15,054 nucleotides of DNA from the NCBI GenBank assembly GCA_001304015.1, contig LJUY01000069.1, positions 1-15,054 on the forward strand. Reading direction: 5' to 3'. This document shows positions 13,431-15,054 of the stretch, in pieces; positions within the stretch are counted from its first letter, which is position 1; the number at the start of each line of letters is the position of its first letter. The notes beneath the pieces were generated by a model that was not told the DNA's origin, searched no databases, and saw only the letters and a list, made by a program, of their open reading frames with translations. This stretch comes from a candidate division Zixibacteria bacterium SM23_81 (GTDB lineage Bacteria; SM23-81). The translations under genes and the position numbers were made by a program.

Positions 13431-13459
13431 AATATACAACATCTGGAGGAATTTGTCAA
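13431..13459 (-). promoter_or_regulatory. Promoter of the NTPase/kinase operon
   Basis: On the minus strand, perfect TTGACA (13454-13459) and TATATT (13431-13436) are separated by 17 bases. The ten bases AATTTGTCAA containing the -35 box (13450-13459) recur at 13476-13485, 26 bases upstream. No terminator separates it from der, so some read-through from der is possible. Confidence 0.7.
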
Positions 13460-13481
13460 GGGAGAAAATGGTATGAATTTG

Positions 13482-14852
13482 TCAAAACCTGGACGTTCTT
13501 CTGCGAAAACTGAGCCTCAGCGGTGTTCCCTCAAAACCAGATCTCTCCCGCAGTTGGTTCTCGATGTATCGCTCGTAAGAGAAGTGGACTAGGCGGGGGT
13601 CGTTGACGAAGAAGACAAAGGTGGGTGGATCTACCGCAGCTTGGGTGGCGTAATAGAATTTCAGACGCTTGCCCCTTTTGGAGGGAGGACTATGGCGGGC
13701 CACAGTCTCCATCATGATACGGTTCAGCTCCGAGGTGGGAATGCGGACTAGCCTTTGCTTTTGCACCCGCAGGGCCGTGGGTAGGACCTTGTTCACCCGT
13801 TGGCCAGTCAGGGCGGAGATGAAGAGCACGGGCACATAGTCCAGGAACTTGAGATCGGCCCGAATGCGCTTAGTGTATTCGACCATGGTGTGGGTGTCTT
13901 TGTCCACCAAGTCCCACTTGTTGACCACCACTACCACGCTCTTTGCCTCCTCCAGAATGTAACCGGCGATGTGAGCATCCTGGGCGGTGACCACCTCCGT
14001 GGCCTCAACGAGGAGCAGCACTACATCGGCCCGCTGGATAGCTCGCAGAGCCCGTAACACGCTGTATTGTTCAAGGCCTCGTTCGATGCGGCCGCGACGG
14101 CGGATACCAGCGGTATCAATGAGGACAATGGGCTCCCTCTCCCATTCCAGGTAGGTGTCAATAGCGTCCCGCGTAGTACCAGGAATTGCGCTGACGATAG
14201 CCCGTTCCTGCCCCAGAAGTTTGTTGAGCAGAGAAGACTTGCCTACATTGGGCCGTCCCACAATGGCAATTCTGATAGCCTCAGTTTCCTCTGCCTCTTG
14301 AATTGGAAAGGAAGCTACCACATCGTCCAGGAGATCCCCCGTGCCTGTGCCGTGCAGAGCTGAGATGGGGTAAGGATCGCCCAGGCCCAAAGCATAGAAC
14401 TCAACGGCGGCCTCCCGTCTTATCTGGTTATCAGCTTTGTTAACGGCCAGGAAAAGCGGTTTCTGAGAACGCCGCAGCACGTCGGCCACATCCTCGTCGC
14501 CGGCCACTAGGCCGTCTATGACGTCAACCATGAAGATGATGGCATCTGCCTCGGCGATAGCAACTTGAGCCTGAGCCCGTATCTGTTCGACATATTGGGG
14601 TGAGGCCACTGAGAGCGGAGGGGGTTTACCTTCTGTGTGTGGATGACCAGGGATAGCCACTTCTATCTCCAGACCTCCCGTGTCAACCAGGGTGAAAGGT
14701 ACACCATTCCATTCAGTGTCGGCGTAGAGGCGGTCGCGAGTGGTGCCGGGGATGTCCTCGACGATGGCCAGAGGCTGACCAATCAGCCTGTTGAAGAGCG
14801 TCGACTTGCCCACATTAGGCCGGCCGACGATGGCGACGATAGGTTTGGTCAT
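13482..14852 (-). CDS. der: Ribosome assembly GTPase Der (EngA)
   Basis: A 456-residue tandem GTPase needed for 50S subunit maturation. Numbering from the chosen ATG: first G domain with GRPNVGKS (10-17), PGTTRD, DTGG (57-60) and NKAD (138-141); second with GRPNVGKS (199-206), PGTTRD, DTAG (246-249) and NKWD (311-314); then a C-terminal KH-like domain ending [12 protein letters not shown]. An insertion of about 20 residues ([18 protein letters not shown]) follows DTGG in the first domain compared with E. coli Der. I chose the ATG at 14850-14852 because GGTGGAG lies six bases upstream; a GTG at 14862-14864 would add four residues but has no good ribosome site. It overlaps the end of the upstream cdaR-like gene by 38 bases, implying co-transcription. 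Confidence 0.96.
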   Translation of the reverse strand: MTKPIVAIVGRPNVGKSTLFNRLIGQPLAIVEDIPGTTRDRLYADTEWNGVPFTLVDTGGLEIEVAIPGHPHTEGKPPPLSVASPQYVEQIRAQAQVAIAEADAIIFMVDVIDGLVAGDEDVADVLRRSQKPLFLAVNKADNQIRREAAVEFYALGLGDPYPISALHGTGTGDLLDDVVASFPIQEAEETEAIRIAIVGRPNVGKSSLLNKLLGQERAIVSAIPGTTRDAIDTYLEWEREPIVLIDTAGIRRRGRIERGLEQYSVLRALRAIQRADVVLLLVEATEVVTAQDAHIAGYILEEAKSVVVVVNKWDLVDKDTHTMVEYTKRIRADLKFLDYVPVLFISALTGQRVNKVLPTALRVQKQRLVRIPTSELNRIMMETVARHSPPSKRGKRLKFYYATQAAVDPPTFVFFVNDPRLVHFSYERYIENQLRERSGFEGTPLRLSFRRRTSRF

Positions 14853-15054
14853 GGGCTGCTCCACCTGAGTACGTATCCTGGAAACTGCAGAGCGATGTCC
14901 CCATGCCGCCTGCAGAACCTTGGGATAAGCCCTGCTCTTCTAGGAGAGGTTCTGGCGTAGGGGTAGGAGTAGGGACGATGCTTATCTCCACCTCGATGGT
15001 ATCGGGCAGGATACTCTCCACCTTGATCCCTTCAGGGGCGATAGCTGTGGGCAC
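14815..15054 (-). CDS. YbbR/CdaR-domain protein, C-terminal end (partial)
   Basis: Only the last 79 codons are in the window; the gene continues past the edge. The opening residues, TAIAPEGIKVESILPDTIEVEI, match the end of a YbbR repeat (the ...P.gi.v.sv.P.tV.v.i pattern), and the PTPTPTPEP tail after it is common in Chloroflexota homologues. CdaR proteins are membrane-anchored regulators of the c-di-AMP synthase CdaA. The final 35 residues are low-complexity and overlap der in another frame, so they may be poorly conserved. Identification rests on a short segment. Confidence 0.6.
   Translation of the reverse strand: MPTAIAPEGIKVESILPDTIEVEISIVPTPTPTPEPLLEEQGLSQGSAGGMGTSLCSFQDTYSGGAAHDQTYRRHRRPA

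Overview
The window looks like chromosomal DNA of a Chloroflexota-type bacterium (Anaerolineae or a relative). The grounds are moderate GC content, frequent Shine-Dalgarno sites with GTG and TTG starts, a Gram-positive-style LexA box (GAAC-N4-GTTC), Pro/Thr-rich extracytoplasmic linkers, and a cdaR-der gene pair. This assignment is inference; no rRNA or marker tree is available. No CRISPR array, tRNA, rRNA, transposase or phage gene was found.

Layout. (1) 1-2128, plus strand: the end of an iron-sulfur subunit and a complete flavoprotein of the fumarate reductase/succinate dehydrogenase superfamily, closed by a terminator hairpin near 2175-2210. (2) 2256-2990, minus: a DPM1-like family 2 glycosyltransferase with a near-consensus promoter at 3277-3305. 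(3) 3360-4342, plus: an OmpR-type response regulator whose receiver domain is broken at its N-terminus, followed by a multi-arm RNA hairpin and a canonical terminator. (4) 4346-5072: dispersed-repeat DNA, then a minus-strand Cys-rich small protein. A consensus promoter drives that gene, with a LexA-type box in the spacer and a 12-bp inverted repeat around the promoter. (5) 5108-5446, minus: rpsT with its own promoter. (6) 5551-13174, minus: four consecutive genes, each beginning with a related STAND/Orc-like P-loop NTPase domain, transcribed from a consensus promoter at 13431-13459 and ending at an intrinsic terminator at 5474-5507. (7) 13482-15054, minus: der (EngA) and the end of a cdaR/YbbR-domain gene.

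The NTPase cluster is the most interesting part. Its first gene encodes NTPase, winged helix, TPR repeats, one membrane helix, a Pro/Thr stalk and an extracytoplasmic Asp-box (BNR/sortilin-like) propeller. The second fuses the NTPase to a Hanks-type Ser/Thr kinase. The third is a short NTPase without the winged helix. The fourth is an NTPase with a C-terminal helical module. Several key residues differ from consensus: HRDxN in the kinase, Walker A Arg in the fourth gene and Walker B DN in the third. The layout suggests a membrane-linked NTPase/kinase signalling or conflict system in which some members are regulatory rather than catalytic. The function is inferred, not demonstrated.

The second notable item is the SOS-like control region at 5005-5072. 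Its geometry predicts that only transcripts started at the LexA-controlled promoter leave the ribosome site free, while read-through from rpsT would bury it in a hairpin.
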